Shown here: piece after piece, positions 34,562 through 42,161 of the stretch
Position numbering within the stretch: position 1 is the stretch's first letter
Layout: every line of letters starts with the position of its first letter
DNA from: an uncultured Christensenellaceae bacterium
Lineage (GTDB): Bacteria; Bacillota; Clostridia; Christensenellales; UBA3700
DNA: 64,000 nt
Reading direction: 5' to 3'
Assembly (NCBI GenBank): GCA_944380305.1
Contig: CALWHF010000009.1
Location: forward strand, 1-64,000
The notes under the pieces: model-generated
Told to the model about the DNA's origin: nothing
Databases searched by the model: none
Seen by the model: only the letters and a program-made list of their open reading frames with translations
Made by a program: the position numbers and the translations under genes

Positions 34562-35956
34562 TCAGCCCCTCACTCCTTCGTTCTGAGGAATATCGGGAAG
34601 GCTTGCAAATCCCGCTTTGAGATCCGCATCCGTCGGGATAAAGTCGCTCATCGTCTTGTCGTTGTACGCCTTATACGCGCTCATATCGAAGTAACCCGTG
34701 CCGGTCAGACCGAAGAGTATCTTCTTGTGCTCGCCAGTCTCCTTGCACTTCAGGGCCTCGTCAACCGCGACTCTTATCGCGTGAGAGGATTCGGGAGCAG
34801 GCAGGATACCTTCGCATCTCGCGAACATCTCCGCGGTTTCGAAAACCTTGGTCTGTTCGACGCTTCTCGCAGTCATGTATCCGTCGTGATAGAGTTTGGA
34901 AAGTATCGGGCTCATGCCGTGATACCTGAGACCGCCCGCGTGATTGGGAGACGGCAGAAATCCGCTGCCGAGCGTATACATTCTCGCCATCGGCGTGGTT
35001 TTACCCGTGTCGCAGAAGTCGTATGCGTAAACGCCTCTCGTCAGAGACGGACAGCTCGCAGGCTCGACCGCGATGAACTCTATATTGTTCTTTCCCTCGA
35101 GTTTATCTGCCATGAACGGAGCTATCAGACCCGCAAGGTTGGAGCCGCCGCCCGCGCAACCGATGACTATATCGGGGGTAACGCCGTATTTGTCGAGAGC
35201 CGCTTTCGCCTCGAGACCTATCACGCTCTGGTGCATTGCGACGTGATCGAGCACGCTGCCGAGAACGTATCTGCAATTGGGAGTTGAAGTCGCGACCTCG
35301 ATCGCTTCCGAAATCGCGCATCCCAGCGAACCGCCCGTATTGGGATGCTCTTTGAGAATGGCTCTGCCGACCTTCGTCGTTTCGGACGGAGACGGAATGA
35401 CCTGCGCGCCGTAGGTGCGCATGACCTCTTTGCGGTACGGCTTCTGTTCGCTGGACACCTTGACCATATAGACCTTGAGATCCAGCCCGTAGAACGCGCA
35501 CGCCATCGAAAGAGCCGTGCCCCATTGTCCCGCACCCGTTTCGGTGGTAAGCGAGGTTATGCCTTGCTGTTTCGCGTAATACGCCTGCGCGACCGCGCTG
35601 TTCAGCTTGTGCGAACCCGAAGTGTTGTTGCCCTCGAACTTGTAATAGATTTCAGCGGGCGTTCCGAGAGCTTTTTCAAGCTCGTAAGCCCTGACGAGCG
35701 GCGCAGGTCTGTACATCTTGTAGAAATCGCGGATACCTTCGGGTATCTCGATATACTTATCCGTGCAGTTCAGTTCCTGGTCTATGACCTCGTCGCAGAA
35801 TACGGGTCGAAGGTCGTCCTTCGTGCAGGGTTTCAGCGTTACGGGATTGAGGAACGGATCGTGCTGTTCCTTCATGAACGCCTTGAGGTTGAGCCATTTC
35901 TTGGGGATCTCCTCCTCGGGCAGATATATTTTATAAGGTATTTTATCGTTTTTCAT
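34562..35956 (-). CDS. trpB: TrpB2-type tryptophan synthase beta-like protein (464 aa)
   Basis: This PLP enzyme should form tryptophan from indole and serine. PLP Lys lies in NNTSGSHKLNSA, the phosphate-binding loop is GCAGGGSNLAG, and ETGAGQWGTALSMA is the catalytic Glu region. The extra N-terminal segment (YKIYLPEEEIPKKWLNLKAF) and the length of 464 aa mark the TrpB2 subgroup, which usually works without TrpA as an indole-salvage enzyme. No trpA or other trp gene is adjacent. The ATG at 35956 is preceded by caggagaac. Regulation appears elaborate: a palindrome-covered promoter, a leader ORF with a Trp codon, and a hairpin plus T-run (see 36026-36200). Confidence 0.93.
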   Translation of the reverse strand: MKNDKIPYKIYLPEEEIPKKWLNLKAFMKEQHDPFLNPVTLKPCTKDDLRPVFCDEVIDQELNCTDKYIEIPEGIRDFYKMYRPAPLVRAYELEKALGTPAEIYYKFEGNNTSGSHKLNSAVAQAYYAKQQGITSLTTETGAGQWGTALSMACAFYGLDLKVYMVKVSSEQKPYRKEVMRTYGAQVIPSPSETTKVGRAILKEHPNTGGSLGCAISEAIEVATSTPNCRYVLGSVLDHVAMHQSVIGLEAKAALDKYGVTPDIVIGCAGGGSNLAGLIAPFMADKLEGKNNIEFIAVEPASCPSLTRGVYAYDFCDTGKTTPMARMYTLGSGFLPSPNHAGGLRYHGMSPILSKLYHDGYMTARSVEQTKVFETAEMFARCEGILPAPESSHAIRVAVDEALKCKETGEHKKILFGLTGTGYFDMSAYKAYNDKTMSDFIPTDADLKAGFASLPDIPQNEGVRG

Positions 35957-36025
35957 ATATGTTCTCCTGTAATTTACGTCGGTTTCGGTTTCCCGTTCGC
36001 CTTGCGGCATTTGCGGTCAGACTAT

Positions 36026-36054
36026 AAAAAAATCGTTCAACGCATAGTCAAACG
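36026..36054 (-). terminator. Putative attenuator hairpin upstream of trpB2
   Basis: Minus strand CGTTTGA (36054-36048), loop ctatgcg, TTGAACG (36040-36034), A, then seven T (36032-36026). The stem has seven pairs with two G-U, so it is weak. It starts 2 nt after the stop codon of the leader ORF at 36057-36098. Confidence 0.55.
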
Positions 36055-36056
36055 AA

Positions 36057-36098
36057 TTACAACCGCGAACGCCATCGCGTAAAATATGCCGAATTCAT
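36057..36098 (-). CDS. Putative leader peptide of trpB2, MNSAYFTRWRSRL (13 aa)
   Basis: This 13-codon frame has a very good ribosome site (ggaggagat, 8 nt before ATG, counted from ggagg) and stops just before the attenuator-like hairpin. Codon 9 is TGG (Trp), with Tyr and Phe at 5 and 6. Within it, CGCGA (codons 7-8) can pair with TCGCG (codons 11-12), and CGTTC (codons 10-11) can pair with GAACG of the terminator 3' arm. Ribosome stalling at Trp9 could therefore choose between terminator and antiterminator. There is only one Trp codon, which is fewer than in classical trp leaders. The call is inference from layout. Confidence 0.55.
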   Translation of the reverse strand: MNSAYFTRWRSRL

Positions 36099-36163
36099 AG
36101 CTATCTCCTCCGTCTGATCTGATCTTGTCTCAACCAGCGCAACCACTAGGATGCACTCGGTTT

Positions 36164-36200
36164 ATGTAATTATATTACATTAACGAGACGCGTATGTCAA
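36164..36200 (-). promoter_or_regulatory. trpB2 promoter overlapped by a 17-bp palindromic operator
   Basis: Minus strand TTGACA (36200-36195), 17 bp, TAATAT (36177-36172). The palindrome ATGTAAT-TAT-ATTACAT covers 36164-36180, exactly over the -10 box and the start site, as for a repressor operator. The repressor is unknown. Confidence 0.65.
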
Positions 36201-36228
36201 CGCATTTCCCGAGAAAAATACGCAATTT

Positions 36229-37386
36229 TCAATTTTTTGTGCCGTAACGCGTCAGAAACACGAGCTGTATGTCCGAAAGCACTATCTCGTACGTTATATT
36301 GCCGTCATCGTCCGGATCGGACGGAGTGACTTCCCAGAAGTTGCCGTCGTTGTAACTGCCCGTGCCGAGATCCTGCCCGTTGAACTTCAGATATATGTCG
36401 TTGAAGAACTCCGAGATCTTGTTGAACGCGCCTTTCGACATCCAGAATTTGTTCTCGCCCGAGTATTCGTCGGGCACAGGGCTCGCGCTTATGTCCGTGC
36501 GGTACTGCTCGTATCTTACGGGATCGAGCACTTCGACCAGATCGAGTATCCTGCCGCTGTACTCCAGCATTGCAGCGTAGCGCAAAAGATCGTTGTCGCT
36601 GTTGATAAGGACGTAGGTCGCGACGAGATTGGCGTCCTCTTCGCGCATTATGCCGATAGAATGTGCCATTTCGTGCGCCGTCGTGAATATCCTGTCGCAT
36701 ACGGGTGCCTGCTCGTTGACGTTGGCTTCCCCTATCGGAGTGAAAGTAATGCCGATCAGATACAGCTCGCTCATAAGCGCGGACGACGCCATTCCCTTGG
36801 CTTTAGGCACAAAGTCGCAATAATAATCGTCGTCGAGCTTTGCGTATTCCGCGGCTATCAGCTCCGACAGCTCACTCACCGAATAATCGCATACGGGGAA
36901 TCCGTCCGCGTCTCTTTCGAGCGAATACGACACGTCCATGAAGTCTCTCATGAAATTGTCCGCGGCGGCAAGCTGTTCTTCTTTTGTAAGATCGCCGTTT
37001 TCGCATATCGCGAGGGGCGGTTTTTCTCTGTTGTACGCAAACGACGTGTCGAGCATATATATCGACACGACGCAGAGCACCGTCGCGACGAGAGTCGTAA
37101 ACGAACACAATCCCGCCGAAAACCTACGCTTTGCCAGCATAACGATAGCCTTTATTACAAGCGCGAGCGCGGCGACGACGGCTACCGCGACGAGCACTTC
37201 GAACAGCGAGAACGGCAACGCCGAAGACAGCCTGCCGAGCGAATTCGTGAACGCGAAAGTCACCGTCCTCGTCGCCTTTTCGCTGAGTTCGGTATCTTTG
37301 CAAAGCACCGCTAGCGCGATCATCATTGCGACGGCGAGTACTGTCACGACTGCGTTGAATATCGTCCTTCTCGAATATCTGCTCAT
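36229..37386 (-). CDS. DUF3810 family membrane-anchored putative metalloprotease (385 aa)
   Basis: Two or three N-terminal TM helices (about residues 10-30, 55-85, 93-112) are followed by a large extracytoplasmic domain. It contains the zinc-metallopeptidase motif HEMAH in FTTAHEMAHSIGIMREEDANLVATYV (about residue 237), with the downstream Glu typical of a third zinc ligand. The family is DUF3810. The substrate is unknown; cell-envelope proteins are likely targets. It lies 44 nt after the membrane-protein gene in the trpS-led operon, with cggagtgac as ribosome site. Confidence 0.85.
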   Translation of the reverse strand: MSRYSRRTIFNAVVTVLAVAMMIALAVLCKDTELSEKATRTVTFAFTNSLGRLSSALPFSLFEVLVAVAVVAALALVIKAIVMLAKRRFSAGLCSFTTLVATVLCVVSIYMLDTSFAYNREKPPLAICENGDLTKEEQLAAADNFMRDFMDVSYSLERDADGFPVCDYSVSELSELIAAEYAKLDDDYYCDFVPKAKGMASSALMSELYLIGITFTPIGEANVNEQAPVCDRIFTTAHEMAHSIGIMREEDANLVATYVLINSDNDLLRYAAMLEYSGRILDLVEVLDPVRYEQYRTDISASPVPDEYSGENKFWMSKGAFNKISEFFNDIYLKFNGQDLGTGSYNDGNFWEVTPSDPDDDGNITYEIVLSDIQLVFLTRYGTKN

Positions 37387-37430
37387 GTCACTCCGTTGTT
37401 CTGCGCTACGCTGCGCGATTATGTATTGCC

Positions 37431-38207
37431 CTAAGATTTTTCCGCTTCGGAAGTATTGTCTCCGTCACGGTCGGTTTTTGATTCGTCTTGCCCGTTTTTT
37501 CCGTTCTCTTTATTCCCTTTATCTTCTTTGTCCGACGCGTCGGATTTCGCGTCTTTCCCGTCCAAAAATCCGTCGAACACTTCTCCGTCACCTTCCGGGA
37601 ACACGTCGGTACGGCTTACGCTTTTATTCCCGTCGGCATCTTTTCTGCCGCCGTTTCTCCTGTTCCCGCCCGCGTATTTCACCACTATCTTCTGCATATT
37701 GACGAACACGAACCTGTACAGAGGATCGTAAGCGCAGAACGCGACAAGTCCCGCGACCATGAGAAGAGGCAACGTCCACGTTATGCCAAACAGCGCAATA
37801 TCCGCGATCGCCACTTTCATCAGCATCAGACAAGCGTAGAACGCCACGGCGAAAAAGCCCAGTTTGAATACAGTTATCAAGGAGATCTTTGCCCATTTAG
37901 GAAGTTTGATCTTTTCGCTGCGGTAAAATACGAAATCGAGAAGATACTGTATTATCGCATAAGGAGCGTAAAAGACGATAAACGGCAAAGCCTTGATGTT
38001 GACGGCAAGAAAGCCGATGAGAGCCGCCGCGACGTATGAAAAAATCGCCGCCCCTGCCGACTTCTGCGTCAAGGGTAGCGATACTGCCAGTGCGGCTATC
38101 ACGTTTATGGCTATACTAACCGTGGAAACATATGCCTGCGCCACGACTGCGATTACCGCGAGCGCGCAGGAGACCGAAGCGATAGCTATCTTGTAGCTGC
38201 GCCTCAT
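37431..38207 (-). CDS. Membrane protein with acidic hydrophilic tail (258 aa)
   Basis: Five to six TM helices fill residues 1-175 (IAIASVSCALAVIAVVAQAYV first). A strongly charged, probably disordered tail of about 75 residues then runs from GGNRRNGGRKDADGNK to ...GDNTSEAEKS, rich in Asp, Lys, Gly and Ser. No family is recognised. The start at 38207 lies 2 nt after the stop of the J-like gene; a longer frame would overlap that gene. It probably works with the DUF5685 and J-like proteins encoded just upstream. Confidence 0.7.
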   Translation of the reverse strand: MRRSYKIAIASVSCALAVIAVVAQAYVSTVSIAINVIAALAVSLPLTQKSAGAAIFSYVAAALIGFLAVNIKALPFIVFYAPYAIIQYLLDFVFYRSEKIKLPKWAKISLITVFKLGFFAVAFYACLMLMKVAIADIALFGITWTLPLLMVAGLVAFCAYDPLYRFVFVNMQKIVVKYAGGNRRNGGRKDADGNKSVSRTDVFPEGDGEVFDGFLDGKDAKSDASDKEDKGNKENGKNGQDESKTDRDGDNTSEAEKS

Positions 38208-38209
38208 TT

Positions 38210-38869
38210 TCAGCAACAGGGGATCAGATCCCCGCCCATCATTTCGCAACAACAGTCGCAGCAGATAAGCGTCGAACAGGTATTGCAACACGTCGTCGCG
38301 GTATCCGCGCCCGCATCCGTCTGCTGAGGACGAGCGTAACCGCCCCTTTGCTGACCGTACGGATTTGCTTGATCCGCACCCGCTCCGCCTGCCGCATTGC
38401 CTGCGTTTGCGTTGTTGATCATAGCCGTGAGCTTTGTGTGGCTCGACTTGTATTTCTGATTGTCGGGATCGAGCGTCAGAGCGATCTCGAGCTGCTTTTT
38501 GCTCTCAACGTGCCAGTTGCGCTTGAAATAGATTATCGCCTGAACGTAATGCCATTCGGCGTCTCTCGAATCTACGGTATCGAGTTTGGCTTGCGCCTCG
38601 TCGAGTTTTCCTTGTTTTATAAGTTCTTCGACCGCGCCGAGGCTGCTTCCGCTCTGCGTATAGGAGACGCGCCTCTGAAGGTCGTCCATGCAGTCGGCAT
38701 ACGCCCTGTCCAGCTCGCCGAGCGCGCGACTGGCGTTCGCGCCCTCCTCGCCTTCCTTGAAACGCAGTTCTTCATACTTGCGCCTCAAAGTGCGATATGC
38801 GTTCTCGACCTGCTCCTGCGTGGCGTCGTTTTTAAGCCCCAGAACTAAATACGGGTCCTTTGCTTGCAC
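38210..38869 (-). CDS. J-domain-like protein with Cys-cluster tail, HPD motif missing (219 aa)
   Basis: Residues 5-65 fit a DnaJ-type J domain (DPYLVLGLKNDATQEQVENAYRTLRRKYEELRF...LGELDRAYADCM), but the HPD tripeptide needed to stimulate DnaK is absent: YEELRF stands in its place. Residues 75-135 resemble a TPR-like helical hairpin (GKLDEAQAKLDTVDSRDAEWHYVQAIIYFKRN). A Gly/Ala/Gln linker leads to a 27-residue tail with ten Cys (TCCNTCSTLICCDCCCEMM...PCC), which could be a metal site or acylation and membrane anchor. The start is GTG at 38869 with aaggagga upstream, inside the end of the DUF5685 gene (25-bp overlap). The function is unknown. Confidence 0.82.
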   Translation of the reverse strand: MQAKDPYLVLGLKNDATQEQVENAYRTLRRKYEELRFKEGEEGANASRALGELDRAYADCMDDLQRRVSYTQSGSSLGAVEELIKQGKLDEAQAKLDTVDSRDAEWHYVQAIIYFKRNWHVESKKQLEIALTLDPDNQKYKSSHTKLTAMINNANAGNAAGGAGADQANPYGQQRGGYARPQQTDAGADTATTCCNTCSTLICCDCCCEMMGGDLIPCC

Positions 38870-39720
38870 TTGTCTGTCCTCCTTAACAATTTGTCGGTCT
38901 GTTCTCTGAGACCGTACCAGACGATATTAGTTATAACGCCTTCGTATGCCTTGAGTCTGACGCCGTCAAAGGCGTTCATGATCTCGCGGTAACTGCTGTT
39001 GAGCACGAAAGCGGCGTCTTTGCCTTTATCTTTTACGAACGTCTCTCTGTCTTTGTATTCGTACCCCGCCAGAAAGACGTTGAATTCGCCTTTTTTAGCG
39101 TCCTCGTCTGCGTCGTCGAACGCGTCGGCGAAATAGACCCACCTGCCGAGATTGTACATCAGATCGCCCGCGGCGTCACTGTAATCTTCACCCGCGAGCA
39201 GTCTCGTCAGCTCCTTCAGGATAGTAGCGAATTGGTGCGCTATCAGATCTTCGTTCTCGCAACGCTCTCCCTCCAGTCTGTTCAGCTCGTCGAAACCTTT
39301 TTTTATTATCTCCGCGGCTTCGGGATAACGCCTGCATGCCTTTTTGTAATGTCTTTTTATCACGAGCGCGTCGGCTAGTTTTTTCCCTGCGCTCTTGTCG
39401 TCGTTTACATCGTCGACCGCCTTATAGTGAGCGAGTATCGTGTTGACGTCGACTATCTTTTCCATAAGCGGATTGCGCTTTACGACGGATTTTTTCCTGA
39501 CGGGATTGAGTATGCAGACCTCGTTGCCTATCTCTATCGCCGTGCCCGTGAGCGCGTGCACGAATACGCTGAGGAAGGTAACGTCGTAATTCGTGGTCAA
39601 CCTCATCGCCTGCCCGCAACGCTTGCCTATGCACTTGCACAGCCCGCAGTAAAATGCGCGGTACAGCGTGAAGTCCTTGATGAACATATTTGGTTTGTCG
39701 GGAACGACGTATCCGAACAT
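38845..39720 (-). CDS. DUF5685 family protein (291 aa)
   Basis: The protein opens with MFGYVVPDKPNMFIKDFTLYRAFYCGLCKCIGKRCG, where four Cys in the pattern C-x2-C-x-C-x4-C could bind a metal or Fe-S cluster; this start is the mark of DUF5685. The rest is helical and soluble. The biochemical role is unknown. Its ATG overlaps the trpS stop (TAATG), and its end overlaps the J-like gene, so trpS, DUF5685 and J-like protein are translated as a unit. Confidence 0.88.
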   Translation of the reverse strand: MFGYVVPDKPNMFIKDFTLYRAFYCGLCKCIGKRCGQAMRLTTNYDVTFLSVFVHALTGTAIEIGNEVCILNPVRKKSVVKRNPLMEKIVDVNTILAHYKAVDDVNDDKSAGKKLADALVIKRHYKKACRRYPEAAEIIKKGFDELNRLEGERCENEDLIAHQFATILKELTRLLAGEDYSDAAGDLMYNLGRWVYFADAFDDADEDAKKGEFNVFLAGYEYKDRETFVKDKGKDAAFVLNSSYREIMNAFDGVRLKAYEGVITNIVWYGLREQTDKLLRRTDKCKQRTRI

Positions 39721-40718
39721 TACAACACGAATCCTATCTTTTCTTTTACTTCTCCGAGCGTTTTTTCCGCTATCGCGGACGCTCTCTCCGCCCCGTTCTT
39801 CGCGACTTCCGAGAGGTACGACTCGTCGCTTCTTATCTCGTTGAAACGCTCGCGGAAAGGCCTCAGCATCTCTACTACGGCATCGGCGGTCGCGAGTTTC
39901 AGGTGCCCGTACATCTTGCCATCGAATTCTTTGACGAGGCTGTCCATATCCTGCTTTCTCGCAATGGAGAGGATCGTCAGAAGGTTGGAAACGCCTGGCT
40001 TGTTCTCGGGATCGTAGACGATCTCTGAACCGCTGTCGGTGACTGCCTTCTTTATTTTGGAAATTATGTCCTTTTCGCTGTCGAGCACGCCTATCACCGC
40101 ATTGGGGTTGGGATCGGACTTGCTCATCTTGGCGAGCGGGTTCTGAAGGCTAGCTATCTTCGCACCGAACTTTCTGACCCTCGCCTCGGGCACCACGAAT
40201 GTGTCGCCGTATATATTGTTGAACCTGAGCGCGATGTCTCTCGCGATCTCGAGGTGCTGACGCTGATCTATGCCGACGGGCACGCAGTCAGTCTTGAAAA
40301 GCAGTATGTCCGCCGCCATCAGCACGGGATAATCCATAAGTCCCATATTGATGTTGTCCGCGTGCTTTTCCGACTTCTCCTTGAACTGCGTCATCCTGTT
40401 CATCTCACCGACGTAGGTGTAGCAGTTGAGCAGCCACGACAGCTCGCAATGTTCGTGAACGTGCGATTGATAATATACTATATTCTTCTTGTCGTCGATA
40501 CCCGCCGCAAGAAGAAGCGCGAGCATATCGAGCGAGTTTTTGCGAAAAACCGCGGGATCCTGTCTCACCGTGATCGTATGCAGATCCGCCACCTCGAACA
40601 GACAGAAGTTGCCCTCCTCGTTCTGTATCTCGCTCCATTCGTTTACAGCGCCGATATAGTTACCGAGCGTCATGATGCCCGTCGGTTGGATTCCGCTGTA
40701 AATGACCTTCTTTTTCAT
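39720..40718 (-). CDS. trpS: Tryptophanyl-tRNA synthetase (332 aa)
   Basis: This class Ic synthetase charges tRNA-Trp. The HIGH-type motif is PTGIMTLGNYIGA (about 10-22), and KMSKS appears as LAKMSKSDPN (about residue 200). 'GLMDYPVLMAADILLF' and 'PVGIDQRQHLEIARDIA' are typical. The ATG at 40718 follows aggggtaacga; the upstream ATG at 40775 would add 19 residues without support. No T-box is visible in the roughly 60-nt leader. It heads the operon with DUF5685 and others. Confidence 0.96.
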   Translation of the reverse strand: MKKKVIYSGIQPTGIMTLGNYIGAVNEWSEIQNEEGNFCLFEVADLHTITVRQDPAVFRKNSLDMLALLLAAGIDDKKNIVYYQSHVHEHCELSWLLNCYTYVGEMNRMTQFKEKSEKHADNINMGLMDYPVLMAADILLFKTDCVPVGIDQRQHLEIARDIALRFNNIYGDTFVVPEARVRKFGAKIASLQNPLAKMSKSDPNPNAVIGVLDSEKDIISKIKKAVTDSGSEIVYDPENKPGVSNLLTILSIARKQDMDSLVKEFDGKMYGHLKLATADAVVEMLRPFRERFNEIRSDESYLSEVAKNGAERASAIAEKTLGEVKEKIGFVL

Positions 40719-40751
40719 TTCGTTACCCCTGTAAATAATGATATTTGCATT

Positions 40752-40780
40752 ATTATAACACAAATACGACCTCACCGCAA
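40752..40780 (-). promoter_or_regulatory. Predicted promoter of the trpS operon
   Basis: Minus strand TTGCGG (40780-40775), 17 bp, TATAAT (40757-40752). The -10 box is perfect and the -35 weak. Confidence 0.5.
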
Positions 40781-40924
40781 AGATTTTATAAATATTATGC
40801 GCGAAATATCGTCAATTTCGTCTCGGTTTTGCCCTCGACAATAACAAAATATCACAATTTTGTAAAATAAGCGTTAAAAACGCATAATTTTTGCAAAAAG
40901 CGTGTTTTTGAACGATCTCGCCTC

Positions 40925-40953
40925 TTTACACGGAACGCATCATTTTGTATAAT
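40925..40953 (+). promoter_or_regulatory. Promoter of dgt, placed for a leaderless mRNA
   Basis: TTTACA (40925-40930), 17 bp, TATAAT (40948-40953). With the usual 6-nt discriminator, transcription would begin at 40960, the A of the dgt ATG. Confidence 0.7.
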
Positions 40954-40959
40954 AATATC

Positions 40960-41964
40960 ATGGAAGATTTCAAAAGCGTTATTTACGAAAAAGAAGCAAA
41001 GTTTTTCAGCCCGTACGCATGCAGATCGGATGCGAGCAAAGGCAGAGTCCGCGAAGAAAAACCCTGCCCTCTTCGTACCGATTTCATGCGCGACCGCGAC
41101 AGGATAGTACACAGCAAGTCCTTCCGCCGTCTCAAACACAAAACGCAGGTATTCATATCGCCGGAAGGCGACCACTACCGCACCAGGCTCACGCATACGC
41201 TCGAGGTCGCGCAGATAGGCAGGACGATAGCCCGCGCTCTCAATCTGAACGAAGACCTCATCGAGGCGATCGCGCTCGGGCACGACCTCGGGCATACGCC
41301 TTTCGGTCACGCGGGAGAAAGCGTGCTCGACAAGCTTATCGACGGCGGTTTTTCTCACAACGAACAGAGCCTCAGGATCGTCGAGTTCCTCGAAAACGAC
41401 GGCAAGGGACTCAACCTGACTTTCGAAGTGAAAGACGGCATAGTCAACCACAAATTCAGCGGCAAGCCCGCCACTCTTGAAGGCGAAATAATAAAATACG
41501 CCGACAGGTTCGCTTATATAAATCACGACATCGAAGACGCGATATGCGCGGGCGTACTCAAAGAAGAGGATCTCCCCAAGGACTGCACCGAGCTCCTCGG
41601 TCACTCCAAGAGCGCAAGGATAAACAGCCTTATTCTGGACATCGTGAACAACAGCTACGGCAAGCCTTACGTTAAACAGTCTGCCGACTTCGAGGCGATG
41701 CACCTGAAGCTGCACAAATTCATGTTCGCGAGCGTATACACAAATCCCGTTGCAAAAGCCGAAGAAAAGAAGACCCTCGCTCTCATAGAACTGCTGTTCG
41801 ACCACTATATTAACAAACCCGAAGATCTCCCCGATTTCTTTCGCTCTCTGCTCGAGACCACGCCGAGAGACCGCGTCGTCGGCGACTATATAGCAAGCTT
41901 TACCGACAGATACGCGGTGCGCACGTTCCACGAAATATTCACCCCCAAGGGCTGGAACGTCTGA
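40960..41964 (+). CDS. dgt: dGTP triphosphohydrolase-like HD protein (334 aa)
   Basis: An HD-domain nucleotide hydrolase of the Dgt type 2 family. Metal residues are in RLTHTLEVAQIGRTIA (first His), ALGHDLGHTPFGHAGE (HD pair) and the downstream YADRFAYINHDIEDA (Asp). The typical N-terminal 'RTDFMRDRDRIVHSKSFRRLKHKTQVF' is complete. It should lower dGTP or dNTP pools. The ATG at 40960 has no Shine-Dalgarno, and the promoter geometry predicts a leaderless transcript; an ATG at 40945 lies upstream of the -10 box and cannot be used from this promoter. In many Firmicutes dgt precedes dnaG-rpoD; here it stands alone, followed by a terminator. Confidence 0.93.
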   Translation: MEDFKSVIYEKEAKFFSPYACRSDASKGRVREEKPCPLRTDFMRDRDRIVHSKSFRRLKHKTQVFISPEGDHYRTRLTHTLEVAQIGRTIARALNLNEDLIEAIALGHDLGHTPFGHAGESVLDKLIDGGFSHNEQSLRIVEFLENDGKGLNLTFEVKDGIVNHKFSGKPATLEGEIIKYADRFAYINHDIEDAICAGVLKEEDLPKDCTELLGHSKSARINSLILDIVNNSYGKPYVKQSADFEAMHLKLHKFMFASVYTNPVAKAEEKKTLALIELLFDHYINKPEDLPDFFRSLLETTPRDRVVGDYIASFTDRYAVRTFHEIFTPKGWNV

Positions 41965-41996
41965 TTTACAATCGAAAACATGCATAAATAACGGAC

Positions 41997-42025
41997 ACGG
42001 GCGCAAAAAAACGCCCGTATTTTTT
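41997..42025 (+). terminator. Terminator of dgt
   Basis: Stem acgggcg/cgcccgt, loop caaaaaaa, T-run 42020-42025. Confidence 0.85.
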
Positions 42026-42113
42026 ACTTTGAAAAAAGCCCCTGATCGCGTCGTCCGACCCTGTCTCCTTTTATACACCCTCCGATCCGCCGTCCGCTAC
42101 TCGGCATCTCCGT

Positions 42114-42140
42114 AAAAAAACGCCGCCCCGAAGGACGGCG
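42114..42140 (-). terminator. Terminator of the tyrS-yigZ-ilvE operon
   Basis: Stem cgccgtcc/gggcggcg (one G-U) with loop ttcg, then seven T on the minus strand; 22 nt after the ilvE stop. Confidence 0.85.
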
Positions 42141-42161
42141 TGACGATTATCGTCGAATCGT

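Noticed and set aside
40852-42078. A 408-residue minus-strand frame opposite dgt
   Set aside because: The plus strand carries a conserved HD protein with promoter and terminator; the opposite frame has no recognisable motif.
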